Shown here: in pieces, positions 47,228 through 56,912 of the stretch
How the letters are laid out: every line of letters begins with the position of its first letter
Position numbering within the stretch: position 1 is the first letter of the stretch
Origin: Citrobacter braakii
GTDB taxonomy: Bacteria; Pseudomonadota; Gammaproteobacteria; Enterobacterales; Enterobacteriaceae
Length of the DNA: 64,000 nt
Assembly: GCF_002075345.1 (NCBI RefSeq)
Contig: NZ_NAEW01000013.1
Coordinates: 1 to 64,000, forward strand
Direction: 5' to 3'
Position numbers and translations under genes: made by a program
Notes under the pieces: generated by a model
What the model saw: only the letters and a program-made list of their open reading frames with translations
What the model was told of the DNA's origin: nothing
Databases searched by the model: none

Positions 47228-48421
47228 CTACAGCTCGCTAAGCTGTGATTCGACATAAAGATAGCCAATTCCCATGAGTTGCTGAGGGCGATTAAGCTGA
47301 CCGAAGCTTATCTGAGTTGCTCTGGCACGCGGGTTATCGCCGTGATCGAACGGATTAAACCCGGTTTGCTGTACCAGCGTATTGAGCCAGCTATCGCCAA
47401 ATGCACAGCTACGACCATACAACCATATTTGATTAATGTTCAGTATATTCAAAAAATTATAAAGACTCAGGCCGATGGCGCTGGCGGCATGTTCGGCCCA
47501 GGCCTGAATGCGAACATCTCCGTGTTGCCAGGCAGTTATAAGCTGGTCGGTGGTGAGCGTTTCCGGGTCGTAAAGGGATGTCGGCTGCGATTTCATCCAC
47601 ACGCGGGCCTGCTTTTTCAACGCGCTCAATGACGCCACTGTTTCCAGACAGCCATAACGGCCACAGTCACAGGCGATCCCATCGGGATGAATGATGGTAT
47701 GTCCAATCTGACCGCTGCCATACAGACTCCCGCGCCAGATGTTATCGTTAATCACAAACGATGAGCCAATACCGTAATCAACGTTAATCACGCAAAAATC
47801 ACCGTTAGCCGCCGGGTTTTGCCATTTTTCCGCCAGCGCCAGCATCACGCAGTCATTATCCAGCCGGACCTGTACGCCGAGCATCTCCTCCAGCAGATAT
47901 TTTATTTCCACCGGTGTTTTCCACGGCGCCTGAGGCATGGTTTTTGATGCGCCGGTTATCGGATCAACCTGACCGTGAACGCCAAGCGCCAGATTAATCG
48001 TGACCTCGGGAAATTGTCGACGGTATTCCCGCCAGTGCGCCGCCAATGCTGTCAGCAGCGCTTTTGGCGATTCGGGGTTGATGACTTCATGCTGCCAGTC
48101 GCCGACGGCAACCAGCCGAGCATCCGCCAGTTGACTGGTGATGCTGGTGGGGGTGACGTTGATACACAGCGTCCAGGCACCTTTTTCTGGCAAATGGTAG
48201 CTGCCACTGCTCAAACCGCGCTGGCTTAAAGTTTCTCGCGAATGGCTGATTCTTCCTTCATCCATCAGTTCTTCGAGGATATTGCTAACCGCCGGGATCG
48301 ACAGGCTGGTGAGCTGCGCCAGCTGTGACTTGCTGAGCTGCTTTTCTCGCCACAGATGTGACAAAAAAATCTGTTTATTCGCCTGACGTACCCTGGCGTT
48401 GTTGAACCCCGAACGCTGCAT
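47228..48421 (-). CDS. yphH: ROK-family transcriptional repressor, YphH-like
   Basis: Regulator with an N-terminal helix-turn-helix (LSKSQLAQLTSLSIPAVSNILEEL, about residues 29-52) and a C-terminal ROK sugar-kinase-like domain. The ROK signature is GSLYGSGQIGHTIIHPDGIACDC, with the zinc-binding CDCGRYGCLE. The 397 residues equal E. coli YphH as remembered, with good similarity, so the symbol is a probable orthologue assignment. It is convergent with hcaR (3-nt gap) and divergent from the YphG-like gene, the usual place for a local repressor. The sensed sugar is unknown. Confidence 0.85.
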   Translation of the reverse strand: MQRSGFNNARVRQANKQIFLSHLWREKQLSKSQLAQLTSLSIPAVSNILEELMDEGRISHSRETLSQRGLSSGSYHLPEKGAWTLCINVTPTSITSQLADARLVAVGDWQHEVINPESPKALLTALAAHWREYRRQFPEVTINLALGVHGQVDPITGASKTMPQAPWKTPVEIKYLLEEMLGVQVRLDNDCVMLALAEKWQNPAANGDFCVINVDYGIGSSFVINDNIWRGSLYGSGQIGHTIIHPDGIACDCGRYGCLETVASLSALKKQARVWMKSQPTSLYDPETLTTDQLITAWQHGDVRIQAWAEHAASAIGLSLYNFLNILNINQIWLYGRSCAFGDSWLNTLVQQTGFNPFDHGDNPRARATQISFGQLNRPQQLMGIGYLYVESQLSEL

Positions 48422-48422
48422 T

Positions 48423-48527
48423 CACTTAACTCCCTTAACTATATTGCGTGAGCATTGTGCATTTTAACGCCACTTAACTGCCGCAGAATAGCATCAAGTT
48501 GAATTTTTACTTTTGTTTATTAAGTGG
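48423..48527. promoter_or_regulatory. candidate operators in the yphH-yphG interval
   Basis: CACTTAAC at 48423-48430, CCACTTAACTG at 48470-48480 and the inverted copy TTAAGTGG at 48520-48527, plus a weaker CCTTAACT at 48433-48440. The last copy overlaps the yphG ribosome-binding site (GGAG). Repetition in both orientations within a short divergent interval suggests a repressor operator, plausibly for the YphH-like ROK protein. Confidence 0.45.
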
Positions 48528-48535
48528 AGCGCGGC

Positions 48536-51500
48536 ATGTACGGTTCAGTAAAAGTTTGGCAGGAAACGATCACCCTCCCCACGTGGACAGCGGGTGAAGA
48601 AGACGCCAACCCAATGTTTCTGGAAAAGCGAGTTTATCAGGGGTCTTCAGGAGCGGTTTATCCCTATGGCGTGATTGATACGCTGACCGGCAAACGTGAA
48701 ATGCGCGACTATCAGGCGGTATGGATGGAGAATGACTTCATTCGCATCATGCTGCTGCCGGAGTTAGGCGGACGCATTCATCGAGCGTATGACAAAGTGC
48801 AGCAGCGCGACTTCGTCTACTACAACGAAGTGGTAAAACCTGCGCTGGTCGGTCTGCTTGGGCCGTGGATCTCTGGCGGCATTGAGTTTAACTGGCCGCA
48901 ACATCATCGCCCGACCACCTTTATGCCGGTGGATTTTACGCAACAGCAGGGTGAGCAGGGCGAATACACCGTCTGGATGGGCGAGGTAGAGCCCATGCGT
49001 GGTTTACAGGTCATGACCGGATTCACGCTGTATCCGGATCGCGCGTTGATCGAGATAACCGGGAAGGTTTTTAACGGTAACGCTACCCCGCGCCACTTCT
49101 TATGGTGGGCGAATCCGGCGGTGAAGGGCGGCGACGATCACCAGAGCGTGTTTCCACCGGATGTGACGGCGGTATTCGACCACGGTAAGCGCGATGTCTC
49201 TGCGTTTCCCATCGCCACCGGCACATACTACAAAGTGGACTATTCGGCTGGCGTGGATATCTCGCGCTACAAAAACGTACCAGTGCCGACCTCCTATATG
49301 GCTGAAAAATCTGATTATGATTTTGTTGGTGCCTGGCATCACGGCGAGCGCGGTGGGTTGCTGCATGTGGCCGATCACCACGTTTCGCCAGGGAAAAAAC
49401 AGTGGACTTGGGGTTATGGCGACTTTGGCGTTGCCTGGGATCGTAATCTCACTGATGACAACGGTCCGTATATCGAACTTATGACCGGGGTCTTTACCGA
49501 TAACCAGCCGGATTTCACCTGGCTTGCGCCGTACGAAGAGAAAGTCTTCGTGCAAAACTTCCTGCCTTACAGCGAACTGGGTATGGTGCAAAACGCCAGC
49601 ACGCAGTTGGCGCTTCGTCTGGTGCGTGAGAGTCGCCAGCTTTCTGTGGGCATTTATGCGATTGCGCCGTTACGCGATGTTCAGGTTACGCTTGCCGCAC
49701 ACGGGCAGCCATTCTATGAAAATACACTCACTCTGGAGCCGGGACAGAGCTGGCTGACTGATGTGTCAGACAATGACCATACCCGGGTGACAATGACCGT
49801 CACTAACGCCGATGGTGCTACGCTTTTGCAGTACGAAGAGCACATCGCGCAAGAGTTACCGCTGCCTTCGGCGGCCGTCGCGCCAGCACAGCCAGAAGCA
49901 CTCTCTAATACCGATGAACTCTATTTTATTGGTCAGCATCTGGAGCAGTACAACCATGCCAGCCGCTATGCTGAAGATTATTATCGCCGCGCGCTGGATG
50001 TTGATCCGCTGGATTACCGCAATAATGTGGCCCTGGGGACGCTGGCGCTAAACCGCGCGGACTGGGCGCTGACGGCGCATTGTGCGAGTAAGGCGCTGGA
50101 ACGGGCGCATAAGCTCAATAAAAATCCGCGTGATGGCGAGGCGAGCATGCTGCTGGCCGCCGCACAGGAACGTCAGGGCGACGATGACAGTGCTTGGGAT
50201 CATTATTATAAGGCCAGTTGGAGCGGCAACTGTCGGGATGCGGCTTTCTGGTCGTTAGCGCGTCTGGCGATGAAGCGTCAGGACTACGTTGGCGCGTTGG
50301 AAAAGGTCGAGCAGAGCCTGCGCTTTAACGGCAGTAATAACCTGGCGATGGGACTGAAAGCGCTGGCGCTGGCAAAACTTGATCGCATTCCGCAAGCCCT
50401 GGACTACATTCGCCAACAGCTGGTTGATTATCCTCTGAGCTACACCCTGCACTATGCGCGCTGGGCCATATGTCAGGACGAGGCGACGGCGCAAGCGCTG
50501 ATCTCGATTACCGGGCGGCGCGGAACCAACGCGTGTGAACTGGCAGGCTGGCTGATCTCATTGGGGCAAAAGGATGCTGCCCGTGGCGTGCTGGAACTGC
50601 TCGACAGCCAGGAAACGCTGCCTATGCTGTGGCGCGCCTCGCTAAGTGACAACCCACAACCCTTCATCGAACGTGCCCGCGAATGCCTGCAAAACCGCGT
50701 TCGTTTCCCCAATACGCTGGATGAAGTGCAGATGCTGCAAACCCTCGAACAGAGCGCTTTTGCCCGCTATTTACTTGGCTGTTTCTGGTACAGCAAACGG
50801 CGTTATGCCGAAGCGGTATCCTGCTGGCAGTTTACCCTTGCGCAGGAAGCGGACTTCGCTCCTGTACACCGCTTACTGGGGATCTATGCCTGGAACAAAC
50901 TGCATGATGCGCAGCAGGCGATGCAGTATCTGTCGCAGGCCGTGGCACTGGAGCCGCAAAATGCCCGTTTCCTGTTTGAACTCGACTATCTCAAGAAGCT
51001 GATGGCGCAACCGGCTGAGCTGCGCCTGCAGCGACTGGAAGCCAGCAAAGAGATTGTCTTCCATCGTGACGATCTGACGGTGGAACTGCTCAGTCTGTGG
51101 AATGGATTAGGGCGTTACGACGATGCCGCAGCAGTATTACGTGAGCGCGTGTTCCATCCGTGGGAAGGTGGTGAAGGCAAAGCCACCGGGCAATATTTGC
51201 TGAATCAGATGCATCGTGCGCTGGCTGCCATTCAGTCCGGCGACCCGCAAACCGCCATCGCGCAGTTGCAACAGGCGTTGCACTACCCGCAAAACCTCGG
51301 GGAGGGGCGTTTACCCGGACAAACGGATAACGATATTTGGTATTTACTGGGACATTGCGCGCAGCAGCAGGGGTGTTTTGATGAATCCCAGCGTTACTTC
51401 TCCCGTGCGACACGCGGCGGTAGCACACTGGATGCTGGCCGTTACTACAACGACCAGCCTGTGGATTATCTCTTCTGGCAGGGTATGGCGCAGAGAAAAC

Positions 51501-51802
51501 TTGGCGATGATGCTCAGGCGAACGCTCTGTTTAATAGCTTCCTGCAATGGGTTGAATCGCATCGCGACAATGTCCCGGATGTCGATTTCTTTGCCGTATC
51601 GCTACCCGATCTGGTGGTACTGGATACCTCAGCACAAGCAAAACACCAGCAACACTGCCTGTTTATCAGTGTGCTCGGGCATCTGGGGTTGGGAAATAGT
51701 GCTGCTTGCCAGCGCGATCTTGACGCACTCCTGCAGCTCAATCCGGCGCATGACAAGGCATTACTGCTACGTCACGCCATTAACGTAAGGCTTTTCCAGT
51801 AA
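48536..51802 (+). CDS. yphG: DUF5107/TPR protein, YphG-like
   Basis: Large protein of 1088 residues. The N-terminal part (about 1-430) is a DUF5107 domain with a galactose-mutarotase-like beta-sandwich look (GLLGPWISGGIEFNWPQHHRPT; FLWWANPAV). The rest is helical TPR-type repeats (YNHASRYAEDYYRRALDVDPLDYRNNVALGTLAL; AVSCWQFTLAQEADFAPVHRLLGI). No signal peptide is visible. ATG 48536 has GGAG at 7 nt; GTG 48524 is less likely. It resembles E. coli YphG clearly but with many changes. The biochemical function is unknown; sugar-related by neighbourhood. Confidence 0.8.
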   Translation: MYGSVKVWQETITLPTWTAGEEDANPMFLEKRVYQGSSGAVYPYGVIDTLTGKREMRDYQAVWMENDFIRIMLLPELGGRIHRAYDKVQQRDFVYYNEVVKPALVGLLGPWISGGIEFNWPQHHRPTTFMPVDFTQQQGEQGEYTVWMGEVEPMRGLQVMTGFTLYPDRALIEITGKVFNGNATPRHFLWWANPAVKGGDDHQSVFPPDVTAVFDHGKRDVSAFPIATGTYYKVDYSAGVDISRYKNVPVPTSYMAEKSDYDFVGAWHHGERGGLLHVADHHVSPGKKQWTWGYGDFGVAWDRNLTDDNGPYIELMTGVFTDNQPDFTWLAPYEEKVFVQNFLPYSELGMVQNASTQLALRLVRESRQLSVGIYAIAPLRDVQVTLAAHGQPFYENTLTLEPGQSWLTDVSDNDHTRVTMTVTNADGATLLQYEEHIAQELPLPSAAVAPAQPEALSNTDELYFIGQHLEQYNHASRYAEDYYRRALDVDPLDYRNNVALGTLALNRADWALTAHCASKALERAHKLNKNPRDGEASMLLAAAQERQGDDDSAWDHYYKASWSGNCRDAAFWSLARLAMKRQDYVGALEKVEQSLRFNGSNNLAMGLKALALAKLDRIPQALDYIRQQLVDYPLSYTLHYARWAICQDEATAQALISITGRRGTNACELAGWLISLGQKDAARGVLELLDSQETLPMLWRASLSDNPQPFIERARECLQNRVRFPNTLDEVQMLQTLEQSAFARYLLGCFWYSKRRYAEAVSCWQFTLAQEADFAPVHRLLGIYAWNKLHDAQQAMQYLSQAVALEPQNARFLFELDYLKKLMAQPAELRLQRLEASKEIVFHRDDLTVELLSLWNGLGRYDDAAAVLRERVFHPWEGGEGKATGQYLLNQMHRALAAIQSGDPQTAIAQLQQALHYPQNLGEGRLPGQTDNDIWYLLGHCAQQQGCFDESQRYFSRATRGGSTLDAGRYYNDQPVDYLFWQGMAQRKLGDDAQANALFNSFLQWVESHRDNVPDVDFFAVSLPDLVVLDTSAQAKHQQHCLFISVLGHLGLGNSAACQRDLDALLQLNPAHDKALLLRHAINVRLFQ

Positions 51803-51874
51803 CACCCGAAATGGGTGGGGGCAACCTCACCCGAAACCTACTGTCCCCTGCGTTTCCCTGAAAGAGGAATCATA

Positions 51875-53314
51875 ATGAATAACGCGCAGACACATTTAAA
51901 GATTGGTTACGTCTGGACTATCTGCCTGGTTGCGGCCTGCGGTGGTTTACTGTTTGGCTATGACTGGGTGGTGATCGGTGGGGCAAAACCCTTCTATGAA
52001 GCCTATTTCTCGATTACCGATCCGGCGCAATCCGGCTGGGCGATGAGTTCGGCTTTGGTCGGTTGTATCTTTGGCGCGCTGATTTCCGGATGGTGCGCCG
52101 ATAAGTTTGGCCGAAAGATGCCGCTGATTCTCTCGGCGATCCTCTTTAGCGCTTCCGCCTGGGGAACTGCCGTCGCCAGTAATTTCGACATGTTTATTGT
52201 TTATCGCATCGTTGGAGGCGTGGGGATTGGTCTGGCGTCTGCGCTAAGCCCGTTGTATATCGCCGAGGTTAGCCCGGCTGAAAAGCGTGGGCGCTTTGTT
52301 GCCGTTAACCAGCTCACTATCGTGATTGGCGTACTGGCGGCGCAGCTTATCAACCTGATGATTGCCGAACCTGTAGCCTCAGGCGCTACGCAGCAGGCGA
52401 TTGTGGAAAGCTGGAACGGTCAGACGGGCTGGCGTTGGATGTTTGGCGCTGAATTAGTGCCCGCGATAATTTTCCTGGTACTGATGTTCTTTGTACCTGA
52501 ATCGCCGCGCTGGCTGGTGAAAGCAGGCAAAGCCGATCGTGCGCGTACCATGCTGCAGCGCATTGGTTCGGCGGAATATGCTGGTCAAACGCTGAAAGAG
52601 ATTGAACATACGTTGCAAAAAGATAATCACAAGGTCGCGTGGTCAACGCTGTTACAACCGCAGATCAAACCGATCGTGATTATTGGAATGGTGCTGGCAG
52701 TGTTCCAGCAGTGGTGTGGGATCAACGTTATTTTCAACTATGCGCAGGAGATCTTCGCCTCTGCCGGATTCGACATCAACGGTACGTTAAAATCGATCGT
52801 GGCGACAGGGATCATCAATCTGGTCTTTACCCTTGCCGCTCTGCCGTTAGTAGACAAAATTGGTCGCCGTAAACTGATGTTGTTCGGGGCGTCAGGATTA
52901 ACGGTTATCTATATGCTGATTGCCGGGGCGTACGGGTTGGGCATTATGGGCTGGCCGGTTCTGGTTCTGGTGCTGGCGGCGATCGCTATTTATGCCCTGA
53001 CGCTGGCCCCGGTGACCTGGGTGCTGCTGTCTGAAATTTTCCCTAACCGCGTCCGCGGGCTGGCGATGTCGCTCGGTACGCTAGCGCTGTGGATTGCCTG
53101 CTTCCTGCTGACCTATACTTTCCCGCTGCTCAATGCGAGTCTGGGCGCGTCGGGAAGCTTCCTGTTGTACGGTGTGATTTGCGCGATGGGATTCATGTAT
53201 GTTCTGCGTAATGTTCCGGAAACCAAAGGCGTGACGCTGGAAGCGCTGGAAGAGCAGCTGGCGGCGCAGCATACGAAAGTTGGCGCATCAGCCCAACAAC
53301 GAAGCGCTCGCTAA
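51875..53314 (+). CDS. sugar-porter family MFS transporter (XylE/AraE/GalP type)
   Basis: Twelve-helix proton:sugar symporter of 479 residues. Sugar-porter signatures are visible: GGLLFGYDWVVIGG in TM1, ADKFGRKMPL, PESPRWL, QQWCGINVIFNY in TM7, DKIGRRKLML and the C-terminal PETKGVTLEALEEQ. Closest by memory to E. coli XylE, but not an orthologue. ATG 51875 follows GAGG; in-frame upstream codons to 51815 are rejected. It lies 72 nt after yphG and overlaps the epimerase start by one base, so the three form an operon. Substrate unknown. Confidence 0.88.
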   Translation: MNNAQTHLKIGYVWTICLVAACGGLLFGYDWVVIGGAKPFYEAYFSITDPAQSGWAMSSALVGCIFGALISGWCADKFGRKMPLILSAILFSASAWGTAVASNFDMFIVYRIVGGVGIGLASALSPLYIAEVSPAEKRGRFVAVNQLTIVIGVLAAQLINLMIAEPVASGATQQAIVESWNGQTGWRWMFGAELVPAIIFLVLMFFVPESPRWLVKAGKADRARTMLQRIGSAEYAGQTLKEIEHTLQKDNHKVAWSTLLQPQIKPIVIIGMVLAVFQQWCGINVIFNYAQEIFASAGFDINGTLKSIVATGIINLVFTLAALPLVDKIGRRKLMLFGASGLTVIYMLIAGAYGLGIMGWPVLVLVLAAIAIYALTLAPVTWVLLSEIFPNRVRGLAMSLGTLALWIACFLLTYTFPLLNASLGASGSFLLYGVICAMGFMYVLRNVPETKGVTLEALEEQLAAQHTKVGASAQQRSAR

Positions 53315-54156
53315 TGGATGGTCTGCTGATGCTACAAAACGCACATCTGCGGATGTGCGTAGATCCGCAGGGCGGTTCGCTATTAAGTCTGGTTTCGTTA
53401 CAACATCAACAGGCAATTTTACGCGAAGGTCATGGTCAGCAGCCCGGTGATTGCGGCCTGTTCCCGATGCTGCCGGTCGCGAATCGGGTGGCGGGAAATC
53501 GTTTTATGCTGCGCGGTGAAGAGGTGGTGTTACCTCAACATGGCGCAGATGACACCTTTTTCCTGCACGGTGACGGCTGGCTGCAACGCTGGCAGGTTAT
53601 CACCGTGACCCAAAGCGGTTGTTTGCTGCAGTTGCGCAGTTGGCATCCCTGTGGCTATGACTATACGGCGCAACTTTGCTATCAACTGGAAACCTCAAGC
53701 CTGCACGTCTCGTTGACGCTCACCCATTGCGGTGAACAGCCGATGATTTATGGCTGTGGGTTCCATCCGTTTTTCGCTTTTGATAAGCACAGCACGGCGC
53801 AATTCACCACCAGCGGCTACTGGCCGGAGGGGGAACAGCATCTGCCGCTGGAATGGCAACGTGAAATCCCTCCAGCGGCGGATTTCATGTACGCGCAATA
53901 CGGCGAGGATAGCTGGCTAAATGTTGGATATTCTGGCTGGAGCGGACGGGCCGTTATTCAGCGAGATGTGATGAAAGTCACGATTTTAGCGCAAACTCCA
54001 TGGTTGATGCTGTTCAGAATGTCGGGTGAGGAGTTCTTGTGCCTGGAGCCGCAAACGCATCCGGTGAATGCCCACCACATGCAGGGGCAGCCGGGATTGC
54101 AGGTTTTAGCGCAGGGAGAACGCTGCCATTTTGTGATGCAGATTTGCGTCGAATAG
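53314..54156 (+). CDS. aldose 1-epimerase-like protein (YphB-like)
   Basis: Mutarotase-fold protein of 280 residues, probably interconverting sugar anomers. The sequence FPMLPVANRVAGNRF and FLHGDGWLQRWQV resembles E. coli YphB. A His in FFLHGDGW and another in GCGFHPFF sit where the family has its active-site histidines; CLEPQTHPVN near the C-terminus carries the usual catalytic Glu. It overlaps the MFS gene by one base. Third gene of the yphG operon. Confidence 0.82.
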   Translation: MDGLLMLQNAHLRMCVDPQGGSLLSLVSLQHQQAILREGHGQQPGDCGLFPMLPVANRVAGNRFMLRGEEVVLPQHGADDTFFLHGDGWLQRWQVITVTQSGCLLQLRSWHPCGYDYTAQLCYQLETSSLHVSLTLTHCGEQPMIYGCGFHPFFAFDKHSTAQFTTSGYWPEGEQHLPLEWQREIPPAADFMYAQYGEDSWLNVGYSGWSGRAVIQRDVMKVTILAQTPWLMLFRMSGEEFLCLEPQTHPVNAHHMQGQPGLQVLAQGERCHFVMQICVE

Positions 54157-54244
54157 GGCAAAAATCATGTTATCTGCCTGTTAATGCTCTCTTGCGCCAG
54201 CCTACGTTTGTCGCCAGACTATCGCCTCCAAACGGGAGGGATTC

Positions 54245-55393
54245 ATGGCTTTGCATTCCACGCGCTGGCTGGCGCTCGGTTATTTCACCTACTTCTTTAG
54301 CTACGGTATTTTTCTGCCTTTCTGGAGCGTCTGGCTCGAAGGGCTGGGGCTGACGCCGGAAACCATCGGTTTACTGCTGGGCGCGGGGCTGATTGCCCGT
54401 TTTCTCGGCAGTTTGCTGATTGCGCCGCGCGTAAGCGATCCCTCTCGTCTGATCTCCGCTTTACGTATTCTGGCCCTGTTGACGCTGGTGTTTGCGCTGG
54501 CCTTCTGGGCGGGCACCAACGTGGCGTGGCTGATGGTGGTGATGGTCGGCTTTAACCTGTTTTTCTCGCCGCTGGTGCCGTTGACCGACGCGCTGGCCAA
54601 CACCTGGCAAAAACAGATAACCATGGACTACGGTCGGGTAAGACTGTGGGGATCCGTTGCCTTTGTGATTGGCTCCGCGCTGACCGGCAAGCTGGTGAGC
54701 CTGTTTGACTATCGGGTGATCCTGGTCCTGCTGTCGCTTGGCGTCGCGTCGATGCTATTGGGGATGATGATCCGCCCGAGCGTGCAGCCAGCAGGGGAAA
54801 ACCGTCAGCAGGAGAGCGCTGGATGGCCCGCCTGGCGCGTGTTGATAACCCAAAGCTGGCGTTTTCTTGCCTGTGTGAGTCTGTTGCAAGGTGCGCATGC
54901 CGCTTATTACGGTTTCAGCGCCATCTACTGGCAGTCTGCCGGATATTCCGCTTCGGCGGTGGGCTATTTATGGTCATTAGGCGTGGTGGCGGAAGTGATT
55001 ATTTTCGCTCTCAGTCACAAGCTATTCCGCCGCTTTAGCGCGCGCGATTTGCTGCTGCTTTCCGCCGTTTGCGGCGTGGCACGTTGGGGGTTGATGGGCT
55101 GGAGCACTGAGCTACCGTGGCTGATTGTGGTGCAAATCCTCCATTGCGGAACCTTTACCGTCTGCCACCTGGCGGCAATGCGCTATATCGCGACGCGCCA
55201 GGGCAGCGAAGTGATACGTTTGCAGGCGGTGTATTCTGCGGTGGCGATGGGCGGCAGCATCGCCATCATGACCGTATTCGCAGGCTACCTGTACCAGAAT
55301 CTGGGCAACGGCGTATTCTGGGTGATGGCGCTGGTGGCGCTACCGGCAATCTTTCTGCGCCCGAAGGTGGTGGCGCAGCCTGCAACGTTATGA
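54245..55393 (+). CDS. hcaT: 3-phenylpropionate transporter HcaT
   Basis: MFS permease thought to import 3-phenylpropionate (putative in E. coli). The 382 residues have about twelve hydrophobic segments and the family N-terminus MALHSTRWLALGYFTYFFSYGIFLPFWSVWLEG. It is separated from hcaR by the yph-like cluster, 88 nt after the epimerase gene, so it could be read through from it. The end overlaps the convergent csiE by six bases. Confidence 0.92.
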   Translation: MALHSTRWLALGYFTYFFSYGIFLPFWSVWLEGLGLTPETIGLLLGAGLIARFLGSLLIAPRVSDPSRLISALRILALLTLVFALAFWAGTNVAWLMVVMVGFNLFFSPLVPLTDALANTWQKQITMDYGRVRLWGSVAFVIGSALTGKLVSLFDYRVILVLLSLGVASMLLGMMIRPSVQPAGENRQQESAGWPAWRVLITQSWRFLACVSLLQGAHAAYYGFSAIYWQSAGYSASAVGYLWSLGVVAEVIIFALSHKLFRRFSARDLLLLSAVCGVARWGLMGWSTELPWLIVVQILHCGTFTVCHLAAMRYIATRQGSEVIRLQAVYSAVAMGGSIAIMTVFAGYLYQNLGNGVFWVMALVALPAIFLRPKVVAQPATL

Positions 55394-56665
55394 TTCGAGG
55401 ATTTTGCGGATCTGCTGCTGCTGATGCGGCGTAAGTGCCAGATCCGCATGAATCAACGGCGGTGAAAACAGCGGCAGCGGCGTGGTATACGGCGTAATAA
55501 TCAGAGTGACTCCGCGCGGCGAACCCTGTTTTTGAAAGTCCTGCATCGGCATATGTTTTACGTTGAGCGGCAGCAGCGTCAGTTCGCGCAGCTGTTGCTC
55601 AATATGCGTTTCAAGTTGTTCATTGTTGCCGGTCAGCAGGATAATCTGCTTCTCGTGCAAATCCTTCTCCTGCATCAGCCAGGCACCGAAAATAACGGCG
55701 ACCAGCCCGATCTCTTCTTCTGAAAACTGCACATCGTACTCCGCTTCGAAGCCATGTATCGCCTCGCGGGTAGTACGAACCAGACGGGGATAAAGTCGGC
55801 TGAACTCCTCCGGCAGCGTGTTATCTATGCCAATGGCAAACACGCTGCGGTTAAGCGCCTGGGCAAGGTGAATATACAGCTGATCGTTCAGTCCTTGCTC
55901 ATCGCTGAAGCGTACATTGCCATACTCGCGAAAACGCAGCACCAGCCGTGCAATAGCAAGACGCAGGCGACGATCCTGCTGGTGGTTATCGCGCACAGGG
56001 TCGGGGATACGGAGCATTGAGAACAACAACGCCATAAACAGCGATTCGCCCGGCGGCGCACTCTGCATGACGTGGCGCTGCCAGTGGCGGCCAATTTCCT
56101 CCGCGAGCGGATACTCTGCGCAGGATTGCGCCCAGCGTTGCTGGAGCGGATTAAATTCCGGGGTGACTCCCGCGTGATGCTGTAGCAGACAATACTGTAA
56201 ATACAGGCGCAGGAACTGGATGTCACGGTACTCAAACGGCTTCTGCAAGCGCCGGGAGCACAGATTAATGAGCGCATGCAGATTGGTGTCGTCATACAGC
56301 GTACGCGCGATACCTTGTTGTTTCAGCGCCATTTTTAATGCGGGTGTGAAATGCTGGGCGATGAAAGTCGGGCAGATCCGCAGACCGCGGCGCAGCCACT
56401 GCAACAGACACAGGCGCTGATTTAGCGGGGTCCCTTCGATCGTATAGCCGCCATTCAGCGCGGTGGTAATCGCGAGTCGGTGATAGCGCTGGATTTCGAG
56501 TCCTGCGCCAATAATATCTTCCTCAACAGTGGCATCATCAACGCCATTGAGGCTACTGAAGGTTTGAGCTGTAGCGATTTGCCCTGGCAGGAAAAGCGTC
56601 AGCAGCACCTGGCAACGGCGCTGGGGAGCGGAAAGTACAGATGGTGGAGCAAGCGTTGACATCAT
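55388..56665 (-). CDS. csiE: stationary-phase-inducible protein CsiE
   Basis: Protein with PRD-type (PTS regulation) domains; in E. coli it is induced in stationary phase by sigma-S and cAMP-CRP, with unknown molecular role. The 425 residues are nearly the E. coli length (426). Helical PRD region about 180-390 contains EEEIGLVAVIFGAWLM. The 3' end overlaps hcaT. The 247 bases upstream to the next gene contain its promoter region and a terminator for the ABC operon; I could not assign the csiE -10/-35. Confidence 0.9.
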   Translation of the reverse strand: MMSTLAPPSVLSAPQRRCQVLLTLFLPGQIATAQTFSSLNGVDDATVEEDIIGAGLEIQRYHRLAITTALNGGYTIEGTPLNQRLCLLQWLRRGLRICPTFIAQHFTPALKMALKQQGIARTLYDDTNLHALINLCSRRLQKPFEYRDIQFLRLYLQYCLLQHHAGVTPEFNPLQQRWAQSCAEYPLAEEIGRHWQRHVMQSAPPGESLFMALLFSMLRIPDPVRDNHQQDRRLRLAIARLVLRFREYGNVRFSDEQGLNDQLYIHLAQALNRSVFAIGIDNTLPEEFSRLYPRLVRTTREAIHGFEAEYDVQFSEEEIGLVAVIFGAWLMQEKDLHEKQIILLTGNNEQLETHIEQQLRELTLLPLNVKHMPMQDFQKQGSPRGVTLIITPYTTPLPLFSPPLIHADLALTPHQQQQIRKILES

Positions 56666-56853
56666 CTGTAGGATCTCCCGTAAGTATGTTTGATAAGAAT
56701 AGCTAAAGTTTGCTCATAGATTTGGAGAATGGAATGCTTTCCACCAGGAATGCTGGAGAGCGTCACAGAATTTTTAACGTGCGGAACAGATAGCAGGAGT
56801 GGAACGCAGCGCGTTAACTGGCTTTTTCACTGTTTTATCTTCTATTGAGACAT

Positions 56854-56882
56854 AAAAAAACCCGCCTGAGGGTGACGGGTTG
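56854..56882 (-). terminator. terminator of the ABC-kinase-isomerase operon
   Basis: On the minus strand, AACCCG / CGGGTT arms around CCTGAGGGTGA-type loop sequence are followed by T7 (plus-strand A-run 56854-56860), about 30 nt beyond the SIS gene stop. Confidence 0.85.
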
Positions 56883-56912
56883 AGAAGACGAGTGGAAATG
56901 CGAGGTCTGTTG

